Source: Desulfobacterales bacterium (GTDB taxonomy: Bacteria > Desulfobacterota > Desulfobacteria > Desulfobacterales > JAEINQ01). Taken from it: a stretch of 33,741 nucleotides of DNA. The DNA lies in contig JAEINQ010000068.1 of the NCBI GenBank assembly GCA_016342285.1, positions 1 to 33,741 on the forward strand, read 5' to 3'. Below are positions 14,769 through 22,397 of this stretch, piece by piece; positions within the stretch are counted from its first letter, which is position 1; each line of letters opens with the position of its first letter. Made by a program: the position numbers and the translations under genes. The notes beneath the pieces were generated by a model. That model was not told where the DNA came from, searched no databases, and worked only from the letters and a program-made list of their open reading frames with translations.

Positions 14769-15728
14769 ATGTCAGATAACCTGCGACTTCGTCTACTGTT
14801 GTCCGTATTGCTGGTCTTGGGCCTCGTCTTGCTTATTTCCGAAAGACCAAAGCATCCGAGCACCCCAACCAGCCCGCCAAAGCCTCGCAATCAATTGGCT
14901 CTCGGCAACCTCAGTAACGTATCTGGTCCCATTGTGATTCCAATAAATCCCGCTGTTGAATTTGATTTTAAAAGCAAATCTGAGATCTTGAGGCTGAGAT
15001 CCGAAGCGGTTTTTCTGCATCCTGAGTTTCTATACGGTAAATACATTCCATCTGAAAGGGTATTCGGAGGAATAGAAGATTCACGCCCATGGTGGGGGCT
15101 TAAAGGGTATCATTTTTTCTGGAAAGGCAAAAACAGCATTTCAGGCGCTTCAGAAGAGTCACGGTTTGTGATGAACCCTTTCCTTCTGGTCGCAGCCCAC
15201 CTGTTTGGAGACAGCCTTTATACCCTTGTATATGATCGATGGGAGCAATCCCTGTCTTCGAACGCAATTCCTGCAAAAAATGAAATTCCATCCTATTCAC
15301 AGGCCGCAAAACTCACGTGGTGGCCAAAAAAACGTAAGATTGAATTGCTTTATGATCTTACGGCATTTTTTCATCAGATGTATGGCGGAAATATGGAGTC
15401 AGCGGATTTTTCGGATATGCGGTTTGATCTTGTGGCCTATAATGCACGGGATATGAACTTGGAGTATCTGTATATATCTCTTTCAACTGGCGCAAACGTG
15501 GGACAAAAGGACCACTCAGCCAACCCAGTAAAGATAATGCATTTTTTGCACAGAGGGGGGAGCTGCGGATATCCGGGGGGCTGCAACAATATGAGCCCGA
15601 ATCAACCCCCGGTGCAGGACATCAGAATTTTCAAACTGCCCGCGTCAATAGAAGTGTTTCTCTGGGAAAAACAGCCGGATTCACTGGAAGTCCCGCCCGA
15701 CATCGTCGTGGAAATAAAATTTATCTGA
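14769..15728 (+). CDS. Membrane-anchored protein of unknown function
   Basis: The 319-residue product starts with a single hydrophobic anchor (LRLRLLLSVLLVLGLVLLIS) followed by a proline-rich linker (HPSTPTSPPKPRN). The large remaining domain is then probably periplasmic. That domain has aromatic-rich patches (RPWWGLKGYHFFWKGK, LTWWPKKRKIELLYDLTAFF) and a CGYPGGC motif with two cysteines near residue 275. No family was recognised. The gene lies between two pieces of a decayed galK 3' end and has lower GC than neighbours, so it was probably brought in by insertion. The ribosome-binding site is weak. Confidence 0.6.
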   Translation: MSDNLRLRLLLSVLLVLGLVLLISERPKHPSTPTSPPKPRNQLALGNLSNVSGPIVIPINPAVEFDFKSKSEILRLRSEAVFLHPEFLYGKYIPSERVFGGIEDSRPWWGLKGYHFFWKGKNSISGASEESRFVMNPFLLVAAHLFGDSLYTLVYDRWEQSLSSNAIPAKNEIPSYSQAAKLTWWPKKRKIELLYDLTAFFHQMYGGNMESADFSDMRFDLVAYNARDMNLEYLYISLSTGANVGQKDHSANPVKIMHFLHRGGSCGYPGGCNNMSPNQPPVQDIRIFKLPASIEVFLWEKQPDSLEVPPDIVVEIKFI

Positions 15729-15955
15729 TATTCCGCCCGATTTTTTTGGTGTTCCGGGGGTTCCGGGGATTGGATAAAACACATTCGCTCACGGTTGGAA
15801 CAGGCCTTGACCACGAAAAGGTTGAGCGCTTATGGATTGCCACCGTCTCCCGGCAATCCATAAAATGAAATCCTCTGTGAACTTTGCGGCTCTGTGGTGA
15901 TTCGATCAAATCGGTATCGTATTAATGAATACGTGTACTTAGATGAAAAGAACCG

Positions 15956-16068
15956 GTGGGAGGGACTGGAGTGGACCGCTTCGCCCGGCAAACCGCCCAG
16001 TGCTATGATGCAGCCACCGGCCTATAGCCCAAGATCTGCTTTTGCCGGGCCGAAGGCGGACAGGGCAT
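15956..16068 (+). pseudogene. galK 3' remnant, part 2
   Basis: Read in the galK frame this gives VGGTGVDRFARQTAQCYDAATGL, then an in-frame TAG, then PKICFCRAEGGQGID. The intact galK C-terminus has VEETEVDRFARQTAQCYESATGL and PKIYFCRAENGASIVF. The segment is clearly homologous but inactivated. Only about a dozen galK codons are missing between part 1 and part 2, where the foreign gene of 14769-15728 now sits. Confidence 0.8.
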
Positions 16069-16514
16069 TGATCATGAAGAAACAAAAGATACAGTCTTAA
16101 ACTGTATTTTTTCACCCCAAAAACATCACTTTAAAATCAGAAATAGCCCCTGATTCTTGGCTAAAGCCTTGGCAATAGGGCATCCAGCGTGGTCCGACCC
16201 CAAATCCGACCCAAATCCCTAATCGATGGCAGGAGGGTTCATTTAACCGCCCGCTCGTGGACTCGCTCGACGGACGCAGAAAGTATCAGGCCGACCTGGA
16301 CGGCCTTTACCCGTCAAAACTGTACGTATATTCTTCATTCGGCAATTCAGGATCCCACCGCTTTGCATTTATGAGCATATGTGCAATACTTTATCGACCT
16401 ACTCGATTTCAACACCAATTTCATTGTCTGAGGCACCGATGCCTTCAGATAACGGGACACAAATCTTTTTTAACCTTTTTGGTCAAACCCAAAAGGATGC
16501 ATTCGTAACAAGTC

Positions 16515-16610
16515 ACGAATTCCGTCATGCCTGAGAAGGCAGACATCCAGAACTATTTGTAATTACTGGCTTCCCGCCTTCGCGGGAATAACGTAAAAGG
16601 ACGGTTTTCG
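16515..16610. repeat. Palindromic dispersed intergenic repeat
   Basis: ATTCCGTCATGCCTGAGAAGG ... GGCTTCCCGCCTTCGCGGGA ATAACG is a fold-back repeat of a type common in proteobacterial spacers. A more diverged relative lies at about 3870-3990. No coding capacity. Confidence 0.5.
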
Positions 16611-16941
16611 ATTTTTACGTGTTTATCAAAAAGGTATCGAAGATTTTCGGATCACTTTGTAATTGGAAAGTAGTCTCTATAAATTTGTTCTCTATCCACA
16701 ATGCATTATTTTGAGAATACGGTGTCAGGAATGCATTTCACAGATGTTAAATAGCTTTCTGTTTAACATGCAAAACGCATGTTATGCAGTTAGAAAATAC
16801 GACAATATTTCAAATTGGGCTCGTTGAACTACTAAAGTTGAACAGGATAAACAGAACCGCTCAATCACTTGCTAGCCGTATTGAATGCAGTGCAATATAG
16901 CTGACGAAATAATTCACTGCAATTTAGAGAAGGAGCAAGTT

Positions 16942-17145
16942 GTGGCTAAAGAATGTGAACTCTTGACAAAATGTGGTTTTTTTAAGAAATACCAACAGAC
17001 AAAGGATTTAGCTTGCAAGGGATTTATTGGTATGTATTGCAAAGGTCCAAAATTGGATCAATGCAAAAGAAAAGAATATCGGGAGAAGCATAATACTCTA
17101 CCATCCGATGATATGATGCCAAATGGAAAGATGATGTCCGTATAA
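16942..17145 (+). CDS. Small cysteine-rich protein
   Basis: The best start is GTG 16942, preceded by AAGGAG (16930-16935), giving 67 residues; the frame is open upstream but has no initiation signal there. Five cysteines are spaced KECELLTKCGFFKKYQ, LACKGFIGMYCKGPKLDQCKRKEY, with a conserved-looking tail PSDDMMPNGKMM. I recall similar short proteins from delta-lineage and other anaerobes, suggesting metal or Fe-S binding, but no function is known. A hairpin at 17202-17236 follows. It sits alone in an AT-rich stretch. Confidence 0.65.
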   Translation: MAKECELLTKCGFFKKYQQTKDLACKGFIGMYCKGPKLDQCKRKEYREKHNTLPSDDMMPNGKMMSV

Positions 17146-17201
17146 CGCTAACTTTCCTGGACGTCTATATTGATCCGAAATTATAATCGGCTAACCTTTA
17201 A

Positions 17202-17236
17202 GGATTGACGCGACCTGAAAGGTCGCTTTCAATCCA
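17202..17236 (+). terminator. Two-tier hairpin after the small Cys-rich gene
   Basis: GCGACCT-GAA-AGGTCGC (17210-17226) is a perfect 7-bp stem, extended by GGATTGA (17202-17208) with TCAATCC (17230-17236). It lies 57 bases past the gene's stop. No long T-run follows, so it may also be an RNA-stability structure. Confidence 0.45.
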
Positions 17237-17302
17237 TTGTTCAAGAAGCCCGTTGTTTCATATGGGTAATGATTCGAAAAATCCAGAGGGGTTGTCAGAT
17301 AA

Positions 17303-17360
17303 GCAAGTGGGGGGACAAAGGCTCACATCTTAAATTTATGAGCCTTAATCCCCCTTGCCC
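17303..17360 (-). terminator. Long imperfect hairpin at the lysR 3' end
   Basis: On the minus strand GGCAAGGGGGATTAAGGCTCA pairs with TGAGCCTTTGTCCCCCCACTTGC around a 13-base AT loop. The core 8-bp stem (17318-17325 with 17339-17346) includes the gene's stop codon. It plausibly ends or stabilises the lysR transcript. Confidence 0.5.
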
Positions 17361-18259
17361 AATCCGTTCATGGGCGATGTGGATATCACTTCTTCAGACA
17401 GATTCATAAAATGCTTTAAAAGAGGAGAGCACCATTTTTCCGAATGCCAGATCATTATGAGCGAGGCTTCATCATTGTCCTCACTGAAATCAAACCGGAC
17501 CAGGCTTTTTGCTTTCAATTCTTCCTCAACAGACACTTCGGGGCAGACGGTGAACCCGAGGCCTCTTTTAAGGCAGGCCCGAAGACCCCGGATACTTGAA
17601 AATTTAAGGACCTTCGTTTCGATATTTTTTTCCCCGAGCGACCGCTCGAACGCCTTGGGGTAATTTCAGTCGGTTTTCGGCAAAAGCAGCGTATGCCCTC
17701 TCAGGTTGGTCAATGCAATATCGGGCTTCTTTGAAAGCGGGTGGGCCGGTCCGGAAACCAGCACCAGTTTCTCGGTTTTCAACCGTTTGATGTTCACCTC
17801 TCTGAAATGGATGGAATCGGTGAGCAAAAAGGCCAGATCGATCCGGCCGGAATTGAGTTCCTCCCTGAGCTGTTCGTCCGAGCAGTTGATAAATTCAAGC
17901 TTCACTTTGGGGTGATCTTCGTGGAACCGCTCAATTACTGTCGGCAAATAAACACTGGCGAGGGTTTCGGGTGCACGCACCGTCAGGGCGCCCTGGACGT
18001 ACCGGTCGCTTGAAAATTCGGACTGGATCTCACAGGTCATCTCTTCCATGCGGCGCGCGTAGGCATACAGTTTGCGGCCGGCATCCGTCAATAGGACCCG
18101 CCGGCCGATGCGGTCGAACAGTTTTAAGTCCAGCTCTTCTTCCAAAGCCTTGACCTGGGCCGATACCGAAGACTGGGCCATGTATAGCTTTTTTGAAGCT
18201 TTGGTAAAGCTCAGCAGGTCGGCTACGGCGACGAAGGTTTTCAATTGCCGGATTTCCAT
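17345..18259 (-). CDS. LysR-type regulator with in-frame UGA (putative selenocysteine)
   Basis: From ATG 18259 the frame encodes a LysR winged HTH (MEIRQLKTFVAVADLLSFTK, AQSSVSAQVKALEEEL) and an effector domain. An in-frame TGA (17668-17666) follows codon 197. The same frame then runs on for 106 codons of normal LysR C-terminus (FSSIRGLRACLKRGLGFTVCPE) to TAA at 17345. Reading TGA as one residue gives 304 residues, the standard family length. The context LLLPKTD-U-NYPKAFERSL aligns the UGA with the redox Cys199 region of OxyR and with the Cys of the common LysR motif C-x-YR. A SECIS-like hairpin follows at 22 nt. No second cysteine lies nine residues on, unlike OxyR Cys208. A plain nonsense mutation is the alternative, but the downstream frame shows no decay. 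Confidence 0.8.
17633..17650 (-). promoter_or_regulatory. SECIS-like hairpin after the lysR UGA
   Basis: On the minus strand UUCGAGC-GGUC-GCUCGGG forms five Watson-Crick and two G-U pairs around the loop GGUC. The loop begins 22 nt after the UGA, within the 16-37 nt bacterial SECIS range, and GGUC matches the loop bases read by Escherichia coli SelB in fdhF. The bulged U of that element is not obvious here. Confidence 0.5.
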
Positions 18260-18312
18260 TTTTCCCTTTGATCGGCCTCACCGATGGAGTGTATCGGAAT
18301 AAATCGTTAGAC

Positions 18313-18337
18313 GCGATTGATAAGCTGTAATAATCGC
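18313..18337. promoter_or_regulatory. Inverted repeat in the lysR/ahpD-like divergent promoter
   Basis: GCGATT (18313-18318) and AATCGC (18332-18337) form an inverted repeat with 13 bases between, in the 138-bp divergent region. It contains ATT-N10-AAT. Spacing and position suit a LysR-type binding site that controls both genes, but no consensus for this regulator is known. Confidence 0.4.
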
Positions 18338-18397
18338 TAATCACGAATCGTTTGAGTTGTCAACCGTGGGCAAAACAGATTAACGAAAGGAGAAACC

Positions 18398-18661
18398 ATG
18401 CTGCCCGAAGAACAGAACCAAGCTTTTCAAACCTTTACCACCGGCGTCAAACAAAACGAAATCCTGGACCCCAAAACCACCCGCCTGATCTACCTGGCCG
18501 TTGCCATGGCCCTCGGGTGCTACCCATGAATGAACCACTGCCTTAGCGATGCTAAGGAAAACCACATCAGCGATGAGGAGATCGGTATCGCCCAGGCGAT
18601 CGTCATGGCTGTTGCCGCGGGAAGCATCAATTCCCGGTTTGCGGATGCCATCGGGGAATAG
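18398..18661 (+). CDS. AhpD-like (carboxymuconolactone decarboxylase fold) putative selenoprotein, CxxU
   Basis: AAAGGAG (18386-18392) precedes ATG 18398. The frame reads LIYLAVAMALGCYP, then TGA (18527-18529), then MNHCLSDAKENHISDEEIGIAQAIVMAVAAG to TAG at 18661. With TGA read as selenocysteine (U44) the product has 87 residues and the AhpD-family redox site C-x-x-C appears as CYPU, followed by His47 and Cys48. AhpD-like proteins reduce peroxiredoxin or peroxides through this pair. A perfect 7-bp SECIS-like stem begins 11 nt after UGA. Both halves carry family sequence, so a frameshift is excluded. The gene diverges from the UGA-containing LysR regulator. An ATG directly after the TGA could allow reinitiation as an alternative. 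Ordinary gene calling would miss it. Confidence 0.82.
18541..18557 (+). promoter_or_regulatory. SECIS-like hairpin after the ahpD-like UGA
   Basis: CCUUAGC-GAU-GCUAAGG is a perfect 7-bp stem with a 3-base loop whose first base is G. The loop lies 18 nt past the UGA. This meets the published general bacterial SECIS pattern: loop 16-37 nt from UGA, upper stem 4-16 bp, G among the first two loop bases. Confidence 0.65.
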
Positions 18662-18667
18662 AAGGAA

Positions 18668-18710
18668 ATCAGCAGGGGACGTCTTCCGGTCCCAGGGCTG
18701 ATCGCTTTTT
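18668..18710 (+). terminator. Intrinsic terminator after the ahpD-like gene
   Basis: ATCAGC (18668-18673) pairs with GCTGAT (18697-18702), with an inner GGGGAC / GTCCC stem, followed by CGCTTTTT. It lies just past the TAG and between convergent genes. Its placement after the full-length frame supports 18398-18661 as one transcribed gene. Confidence 0.7.
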
Positions 18711-18711
18711 G

Positions 18712-20715
18712 CTATTGATCAACATTCACCCAGACCTGCATTTTTGACAGTGCCCGGTTTGCCCAGCAAAAGTAAGGAATAAAGACCAATCGATTGCCGG
18801 CTGAATCGGTTGAATCAAGTGTCGTGATCCCGTCAAACAGATTCGAGTTATGATGCTCGGCAAATGATGAATCAAGGCTGAGCGTCGCATCGGGCACACC
18901 GGCCGCGCTATTGTCGATGTCTTCCAGGCAGTACACAATGGGACCACGCGATATGGCTATTTTTCCGGTATTGGATTTTACTTTTGGATGCGGCTGATGT
19001 CTTACCGTCGACATCTCGAACAGTAGTTCAATGCTTGTATGTTCATTCCATGATCTTTCAAGATCCAGGTAAAAGGCTTCATACGGCGAATAGCCGCCGG
19101 CTGTCTGAACTGAGGGAAAAGACTTTTTACCGTTTTCAACGATTTGATCGTCGATTTTCACTTGCCAGGTTCTGGCCCAACCAGGAATTCGAAGTCTCAA
19201 ACGGAATGTTTTTGAATGCCTTAATTTCATGGAAATATCAATATTTCCATTCCAGGGTAGCCCGGTTCCCATCGTTATTTTGATTATGTCGCTGTCGCCC
19301 GGGAACTGTAAGTCCATTTCACTGTCAATATACTGGTGAAGGGTGAGAGCTTCTTTTTCCGTGGACACAATGTACTTTCCGATTTGAGCCCACAACCTGG
19401 CAATATTACCCGGACAGCAAGCTGTTCCAAACCACGGCTTTCGGGCTAAGCCGCCAGTCGACATCAACGGGTTTCGGTATAGATAGGCGTTTCCTTGCTG
19501 GGCAATACCCACGGCCGACGCATTGTACAGTTGCCATTCAAGCAATTCGGCGTATTTTGCTTCACCAGTTGCCAATATCATCTGCCAGTTCCAAAAAATA
19601 GAACCGATCGCAGCGCAGGTTTCAGCATAGGCAAACTCGTTATCCAGCTCCCACGATCTACCGAATCCTTCAACAACAGGCAGCGATCCTATTCCGCCGG
19701 TAACATACATTTTCTTGCGGACCATATTGTCCCAACTTGTCTCCAGTGAAGCTAAAATAGTAGCGTCTCCCGTTTCAAGGTACAACATGGTAACAGCTGT
19801 CTGTAAATAGGCCCACCTGACAGCATGACCGACCGGTTCATCCATTTTACGGATTGGAGCGTGCTGCTGATGGTATTTACCGGTCAAAAATTGGATATTG
19901 GCCCTCAGGGAGATAAACGGCGGCTCTTTTCCAGAAAGGGTCTCCGACATATCAAACCCAAGCTTGCCGTCGCTTTCTGTTTCCCCCTTCAACTTCGCCA
20001 CTTGTTTGGAGCGCCTGGTATGATTGATAAACTGGCGAAGAAGAAAATACCCGAAAAATGGGGTCTTACCCCGTTTTTCCAAAAACCGCTCTGCCATCTT
20101 GAAATAGCGGGTATTTTTCGTAACATGAAAAAGCCGGATAAGGGCGATCTCAATCTCTTGGTGTCCTGGCGTCCGGAGTGGAGACGCTTCGGAAAAGACA
20201 TCCGCAATCAGGTCTGCACATTTGGTGACCGCGGAAAACAGCTTCCGATCGTCGGAGTAAAGTCGTGCCGCAATACCGGCTTCGATAAAATGTCCCAGCG
20301 TGTACAATTCACTCTCGATCTGCAAATTATTCCATCGCTGACCGGGAAAACAGAGCTGATTATAGGTAAACAGATAGCCGTCTGCCTCCTGAGCATTGGT
20401 AATCAGGGTGACATACTCATCCAACATGCTATTCAACACTGGATTGTCGGATCCATCGTCGCTGATAAAGGCAGCTTCAGCCCATTTATGCACATCCGAG
20501 TCATCGTAGAAGAATCCCTGGTGGTGGCCCTCCATTTGCCTTGCAGCCTTCCTGAAATTATCCAACCTTCCCGTACTTTCAAGCTGCTCCCATTGGTGAG
20601 TTAAAGCAGTTTTCGTATTGACCTGACGGCGTTTTGACCAGAAACCTTCCCGGATTCTTATGGATTCCAAAGCGACTTCAATGGAGTCCCGGGATCGAAT
20701 GGGTTTTGTTTTCAT
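18712..20715 (-). CDS. Glycoside hydrolase family 127 (beta-L-arabinofuranosidase-like)
   Basis: The 667-residue protein matches the GH127 (formerly DUF1680) pattern: an N-terminal (alpha/alpha)6 barrel and C-terminal beta domains. The zinc-thiolate active site is visible as Glu365 and Cys367 (NEFAYAETCAAIGS) plus Cys433-Cys434 (TACCPGNIAR). This corresponds to the E-x-C and CC ligands of the Bifidobacterium enzyme HypBA1, one of the cysteines being the nucleophile. Known members remove terminal beta-L-arabinofuranose from glycans; exact specificity is not readable. There is no signal peptide, so it is probably cytoplasmic. AGGGGA precedes ATG 20715. It converges on the AhpD-like gene and has no sugar transporter next to it. 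Confidence 0.9.
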   Translation of the reverse strand: MKTKPIRSRDSIEVALESIRIREGFWSKRRQVNTKTALTHQWEQLESTGRLDNFRKAARQMEGHHQGFFYDDSDVHKWAEAAFISDDGSDNPVLNSMLDEYVTLITNAQEADGYLFTYNQLCFPGQRWNNLQIESELYTLGHFIEAGIAARLYSDDRKLFSAVTKCADLIADVFSEASPLRTPGHQEIEIALIRLFHVTKNTRYFKMAERFLEKRGKTPFFGYFLLRQFINHTRRSKQVAKLKGETESDGKLGFDMSETLSGKEPPFISLRANIQFLTGKYHQQHAPIRKMDEPVGHAVRWAYLQTAVTMLYLETGDATILASLETSWDNMVRKKMYVTGGIGSLPVVEGFGRSWELDNEFAYAETCAAIGSIFWNWQMILATGEAKYAELLEWQLYNASAVGIAQQGNAYLYRNPLMSTGGLARKPWFGTACCPGNIARLWAQIGKYIVSTEKEALTLHQYIDSEMDLQFPGDSDIIKITMGTGLPWNGNIDISMKLRHSKTFRLRLRIPGWARTWQVKIDDQIVENGKKSFPSVQTAGGYSPYEAFYLDLERSWNEHTSIELLFEMSTVRHQPHPKVKSNTGKIAISRGPIVYCLEDIDNSAAGVPDATLSLDSSFAEHHNSNLFDGITTLDSTDSAGNRLVFIPYFCWANRALSKMQVWVNVDQ

Positions 20716-21182
20716 GAGGTTCCCCTGGCTTTAATTCGCTTGTTGCCTCCTTGACTTCCGTTCACAACTTATTGCCCCCCTTGTCAATCCTATAGAACAC
20801 CGAATGCACCCTACCTTCCACCCGACCGGCTGTCAAGACTCGCCCACCCAAATCCCCACCCAACAGCCCAAAATTCCAGGAAATTTCCATACACCCCTCC
20901 CGTGCCGGTCGTGAAGAAAGTGGGGTCACTCTTAATCTTGAGGAAGGGCATAGTGTCGCATCTTAAATATTAATTATTGATCTTTTCTTCGCGGAATCGG
21001 ACGTTTTCACTGATTAAGCAATGGCCTTGGAAATGCTCTTTTTGCCTTCGCCCCGGGCCAGCAGAGACTTGATCAGGAGGTCCACGGTAACCGTCGAATC
21101 CCCTCTTTCCATTCTGATGTCCAACCCGGAACCAGTACCGGTACGGCATCGAGGCGCTGTTGCACCTGTTTGGACACGGTTT
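20716..21182. other. Intergenic stretch with remnant sequence
   Basis: About 470 bases between two minus-strand genes hold no intact gene. Positions 20921-20990 carry AT-rich repeat-like text (GTGGGGTCACTCTTAATCTTG, ATTAATTATTGATC) resembling the element at 22842-22874. A minus-strand reading at 21014-21121 looks like a broken HTH-protein C-terminus and is listed separately. Confidence 0.45.
21014..21121 (-). pseudogene. Possible C-terminal remnant of an HTH-type protein
   Basis: The minus-strand frame gives IRMERGDSTVTVDLLIKSLL and then ARGEGKKSISKAIA before TAA. The RMERGDSTVTVDLL pattern resembles the end of an XRE helix-turn-helix (SRIERG..) with its following helix. The upstream part of a protein is not recognisable. 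It could be a relic of an XRE or transposon protein; support is limited to this short match. Confidence 0.3.
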
Positions 21183-22397
21183 TCAGGTCGTTGTGCAAAC
21201 TTTCAAGTTGCGCTCGATCTGGAAGGACAGCGTCTCTAAATCCTTTTGGGAAACGCCGGCCTCGGTATAAAACCGCCTGTAGCCGGAAACAACCTCCCGG
21301 ACCTGTTCAACAACCCGACCGGGGTTCGATACCCCCAGGTCCCTTCCCATCTTGACCAGAGCCTCGATTCCGGGGAACAAAAACCCGTAATTGATATGCA
21401 GGACATGCTCACGGCGGTTTTCCGTATCCGGCAGCAGGTCGTATACCGGAGAGAGGAAAAATCCTCGTTCACCGTGCAGCATGGTGAAGTTTTTCAAATG
21501 ATCGTCGGTGTTGCCCACCAGCATGTTGAACACCATCTGCCGATACAATGCCGGCACGTCGATCTCCGGCTGGCAGCTTATTTTTTTCACCACATCGAAC
21601 ATATCCCGGTAACCGAGCACATAATACTCATCAGCCACCCCGAGAAGCGTCTGCATGCTGATCATGTGAAAACGCCCGCCGGGTTCGGACAGATCGAATC
21701 GCCTGACCATCAGCACGGCCTCGGGTCCGAGGTCGACCAGGCGAGTTTCAGGAACCCCTATGCTTGCCGCCGCGGCCATGGTCATGGTTCCCGCCTCGAT
21801 TCGCACAATGGGAAGATTGTCGCGACGGCTCGGGAATTTGGCGATCCACTGAAGATCGTCTTCGGTATGAACCAAGGCCTTGGGCCTGGCACCTCCCGGT
21901 GAACTTCCAGCCGTCAAGAGAGGGGAAATGTCAATGTCATCGATCCATTCACCGGCTTCGACCCGCAGCGCCATCTCAACAAGATCGGCAAGCGCTATGG
22001 TTGAAGGGATAACGGTGTCCGCCGGTCTGTACCCCCCCTCGTGATAGGAAAGCGCGCCGAGACCGTTTCCGGCCAGAGTGTGCAACAGATCAGGTGGTCG
22101 TTGCCGGCTTCCGGGCAATCCGGCTTTTCGAATCAGAAGCCTGCGACCCCAACTGTCCGGGAGCGAGTCTTCAAATACCGAATGGATGCCGCCCGGCCGG
22201 TCGGCCAGGAAAACGCGTTCTTGAAGGGGCAGATGGACCGGGTCCAGGGCGAAGGCCTCCGGATCCGCCAGATAATCCCGAAAGTAGCGGAAGGCCCCAT
22301 CGATCCGACCGCTTGCCGCAGGGTCCGAGCATACCATCTCACCGCAAAGAACGGTTCTGCCCGCTTCCAATGTCAGCCATACGTTGAGCTTGATCAT
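21183..22397 (-). CDS. hipA: HipA-type serine/threonine kinase toxin
   Basis: The ATG at 22397 overlaps the hipB stop as ATGA and begins MIKLNVWLTL; longer upstream reading is hipB in another frame. The 404-residue product has the HipA landmarks: a Gly-rich loop SSPGGARPK (about 165-173), the catalytic GNTDDHLKNF (about 294-303), and the metal-binding SPVYDLLP (about 316-323). HipA kinases phosphorylate aminoacyl-tRNA synthetases or other targets and arrest growth. The enzyme looks complete and is longer-domain HipA rather than the split HipS/HipT form. It is controlled by the upstream antitoxin. Confidence 0.9.
   Translation of the reverse strand: MIKLNVWLTLEAGRTVLCGEMVCSDPAASGRIDGAFRYFRDYLADPEAFALDPVHLPLQERVFLADRPGGIHSVFEDSLPDSWGRRLLIRKAGLPGSRQRPPDLLHTLAGNGLGALSYHEGGYRPADTVIPSTIALADLVEMALRVEAGEWIDDIDISPLLTAGSSPGGARPKALVHTEDDLQWIAKFPSRRDNLPIVRIEAGTMTMAAAASIGVPETRLVDLGPEAVLMVRRFDLSEPGGRFHMISMQTLLGVADEYYVLGYRDMFDVVKKISCQPEIDVPALYRQMVFNMLVGNTDDHLKNFTMLHGERGFFLSPVYDLLPDTENRREHVLHINYGFLFPGIEALVKMGRDLGVSNPGRVVEQVREVVSGYRRFYTEAGVSQKDLETLSFQIERNLKVCTTT

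Larger units (their letters stand above)
15729..16941. other. Gene-poor accessory stretch
   Basis: About 1.2 kb without a convincing gene. It holds a low-complexity repeat near 15871-15900 (GTGAACTTTGCGGCTCTGTGG), the second galK remnant (15956-16068), a palindromic dispersed repeat (16515-16610) and a 7-bp hairpin at 16767-16785 (AACATGC / GCATGTT). Frames at 15894-16100 and 16257-16508 lack ribosome-binding sites and family resemblance; the former is an out-of-frame reading of the galK remnant. Confidence 0.55.

Noticed and set aside
15894..16100. 68-residue ORF downstream of the unknown anchored protein
   Set aside because: It reads the galK remnant in the wrong frame; the galK frame is recognisable.
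17202..17236. Hairpin ending TTTCAATCC looks like a single type I CRISPR repeat
   Set aside because: Only one copy is present, with no spacers and no cas genes in the window. A stem-loop after the small gene explains it.
17355..17663. 102-residue plus-strand ORF opposite the lysR C-terminal half
   Set aside because: It opposes the part of lysR downstream of the UGA, which reads as a normal LysR effector domain; no independent support.
19825..20604. 259-residue plus-strand ORF opposite the GH127 gene
   Set aside because: Antisense shadow; the minus frame contains the GH127 active-site motifs.
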